Below, one piece after another: positions 62,585 to 64,000 of a stretch of DNA of 64,000 nt (its first letter is position 1; every line of letters starts with the position of its first letter). The position numbers and the translations under genes are program-made. This DNA comes from Calothrix sp. NIES-4101 (GTDB lineage Bacteria; Cyanobacteriota; Cyanobacteriia; Cyanobacteriales; Nostocaceae). Below the pieces are notes generated by a model. The model was given only the letters and a program-made list of their open reading frames with translations, was not told the origin of the DNA and made no database searches. The stretch is taken from NCBI GenBank assembly GCA_004296455.1, contig AP018280.1, positions 6,002,794 through 6,066,793 of the forward strand. Direction: 5' to 3'.

Positions 62585-63694
62585 ATGAATTACAAAAAAT
62601 TATTCAACAAAACAACCGCTTTTCTAGGAATTGTGGCAACTTTAACCTGTGCTCAGGTGAGTCCATCCCGCTCCCAGACAAAAAATCCATCTTTAACATT
62701 GCCGACAAACGCGCCAATTGCCAAAAATGTAGACAAAAATCGTCCGCTTTACAGTTTGCGGAAGCATATTTGGGATGTTTCCGATTTAGCTTTTAGTCGT
62801 AATGGTAAATTCTTGGTTAGCGCTAGTTTTGACGAAACAATTCAATTGTGGAATCTGCTGACACAAAAGGTAGTGCGTTCATTTCCTGGACATAAAGAGG
62901 GTGTACAAGCAATATTAATTACCCCAGACGCACAAACATTAATAAGTGCAGGTGGCACAGCTAAACCGAATAGTGACAAAGCAATTCGGATTATAACCAT
63001 GAAAAATGGTCAAATTATCCGTAATTTAAACAATCACACTTTGGGAATTACAGCGTTAGCCCTCACTCCTGACGGACAAACCTTAGTTAGTAGTAGTTAT
63101 GATAAAACCATTAAACTATGGCATTGGCAAACAGGTAAATTAATCAACACCCTCACCGGGCATGGTAGTTGGGTGCGATCGCTTGCCATTAGTCCTGATG
63201 GTAAAATTCTCGTTAGTGGGGGTGGTTCTCCCGACGAAAAAAGCGACAATAGCTTAAAAATGTGGGATTTACAAACAGGTAAATTAGTTCGTAATATTCC
63301 CGGAAATAGTAGTTATATTAGCTTTGTTGGCTTTACAGCAGACGGCAAAAAAATAATTAGCGGTAGCGAAACCGAAATTAAAATTTGGAACGCCGAGAAT
63401 GGCGAACTTACAAATACAATCAAATCACCTTCTCCCGAAGGCATAAAAGCGATCGCTATTAGTCCGAATAGTTTAACCTTAGCGACAACATCATTAGATG
63501 CTTCCGTCAAGTTATGGAACCTCGCAGATGGGAAACTTCTACAAACCTTGGTTCCAGCAGCTAATAATCATAATCTAGACCGATTGTACCCAAGCAGTGT
63601 TCGCTTTAGTCCCGATGGTGAAAAAATTGCGATCGGACATGGAGGAGGGGCTTATTTATCCCAGTTCCCCATTGATGTACTTCAGGTGAGGTAA
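62585..63694 (+). CDS. exported WD40-repeat protein
   Basis: This 369-residue protein has a signal-like N-terminus (about 1-30) and about seven WD40 blades, with ends IQLWNL, IRIITM, IKLWHW, LKMWDL, IKIWNA, VKLWNL, and a final degenerate one. It resembles the protein at 3568-4662 in length and layout, though not near-identical. No catalytic residues. Probably a periplasmic scaffold; the partner is unknown. Confidence 0.88.
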   Translation: MNYKKLFNKTTAFLGIVATLTCAQVSPSRSQTKNPSLTLPTNAPIAKNVDKNRPLYSLRKHIWDVSDLAFSRNGKFLVSASFDETIQLWNLLTQKVVRSFPGHKEGVQAILITPDAQTLISAGGTAKPNSDKAIRIITMKNGQIIRNLNNHTLGITALALTPDGQTLVSSSYDKTIKLWHWQTGKLINTLTGHGSWVRSLAISPDGKILVSGGGSPDEKSDNSLKMWDLQTGKLVRNIPGNSSYISFVGFTADGKKIISGSETEIKIWNAENGELTNTIKSPSPEGIKAIAISPNSLTLATTSLDASVKLWNLADGKLLQTLVPAANNHNLDRLYPSSVRFSPDGEKIAIGHGGGAYLSQFPIDVLQVR

Positions 63695-63942
63695 GTCTTG
63701 AGGGTTGAAGCAGGTTTGTCTAAATAAGCCCAAATAATTAGATCAAATTGGGGGGACATAGGGGACGCAGAGAAAAATTTAATGATGACTGATTAGTTTG
63801 ATTTGATATTACTGATAAATCAGACTTTAGATTTTTGCATACTGATTTAACTCAAACTAAAGAAAGATGGAGCAAAATTAAATATTTTTTAGACTGATTA
63901 CAAGCAAATAAAACATTTGATTGTAATTTGAGGGCTAATGAT

Positions 63943-64000
63943 ATGTCACTTTATAAAATTGCTGATTTTGACGCAGATTATCGCGATGTTTTTCAAGAGA
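63943..64000 (+). CDS. start of a probable PRC-barrel protein, cut by window edge
   Basis: Nineteen codons are visible: MSLYKIADFDADYRDVFQE. This N-terminus resembles cyanobacterial PRC-barrel (photosystem reaction-centre H-like) proteins, which often begin with a similar KIxDFDPxYR segment. The rest lies outside the window, so the call is tentative. The ATG has AGGG about 10 nt upstream. Confidence 0.45.
   Translation, partial: MSLYKIADFDADYRDVFQE

Overview
The window is chromosomal DNA of a cyanobacterium, most likely a filamentous, heterocyst-type genus of the Nostocales (Calothrix/Rivularia/Scytonema-like). The evidence is the very frequent HIP1 octamer GCGATCGC, photosystem II assembly genes (psb27, psb28), a high-light-inducible protein, cyanobacteria-specific families (DUF3155, DUF3611, DUF2839, CCB-type complex C assembly), an HstK-like giant kinase, and heptameric short tandem repeats (STRR) between genes. 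No rRNA, tRNA, CRISPR array, prophage or intact transposase gene was found. The genus is an inference.

Layout. 1-4.7 kb: truncated ABC ATPase, alanine dehydrogenase, a HLIP and a WD40 propeller. 5-11.3 kb: respiratory terminal oxidase locus, with ctaC-ctaD-ctaE on the minus strand diverging from ctaA (heme A synthase) and ctaB (heme O synthase). 11.4-19.7 kb: ferredoxin/metallo-beta-lactamase fusion, RCK-channel-like protein with an odd selectivity filter, two exported TrbI-like paralogs (one with S-layer-homology repeats), histidine kinase, DUF3155. 20.2-22.4 kb: PadR regulator plus CCB-type assembly factor, then a TIC21-like DUF3611 protein. 22.7-26.4 kb: serS-rseP-nth-rpsN. 26.6-32 kb: a small hypothetical, aat, two pentapeptide-repeat proteins and the first of three GHL10-type glycosidases. 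32-39 kb: psb28, dtd, a COG0523 metal GTPase, cysS and the tldD/pmbA protease pair. 39-42 kb: B12-type radical SAM enzyme and a fatty acid hydroxylase/sterol desaturase family protein. 42.4-50.6 kb: 1823-residue Ser/Thr-plus-His kinase, divergent from an alpha-oxoamine synthase/methyltransferase pair. 50.9-56 kb: DivIVA-like coiled-coil protein overlapping coaD, then lgt, cobM, a MIF-family tautomerase and the second GHL10. 56-64 kb: DUF2382, DUF2839, an unrecognised gene, third GHL10, psb27, a GNAT, eda, a second WD40 protein and the first codons of a probable PRC-barrel gene.

Most of the window is housekeeping and photosynthetic/respiratory core. The accessory signal is concentrated at 42-51 kb. 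There an alpha-oxoamine synthase and a HemK-like methyltransferase form a compact two-gene unit with no HIP1 site that I can see. It lies beside a large sensor-type kinase and is followed by a 161-bp non-autonomous element with ISL3-like ends and a perfect 8-bp target duplication. The other notable layer is repeat DNA: G-rich heptamer arrays, a composite dispersed element bounded by inverted G-rich/C-rich ends, and foldback elements. One such repeat runs into the 3' end of a coding sequence.

All calls come from reading sequence and motifs by eye. No database search or structure prediction was run.
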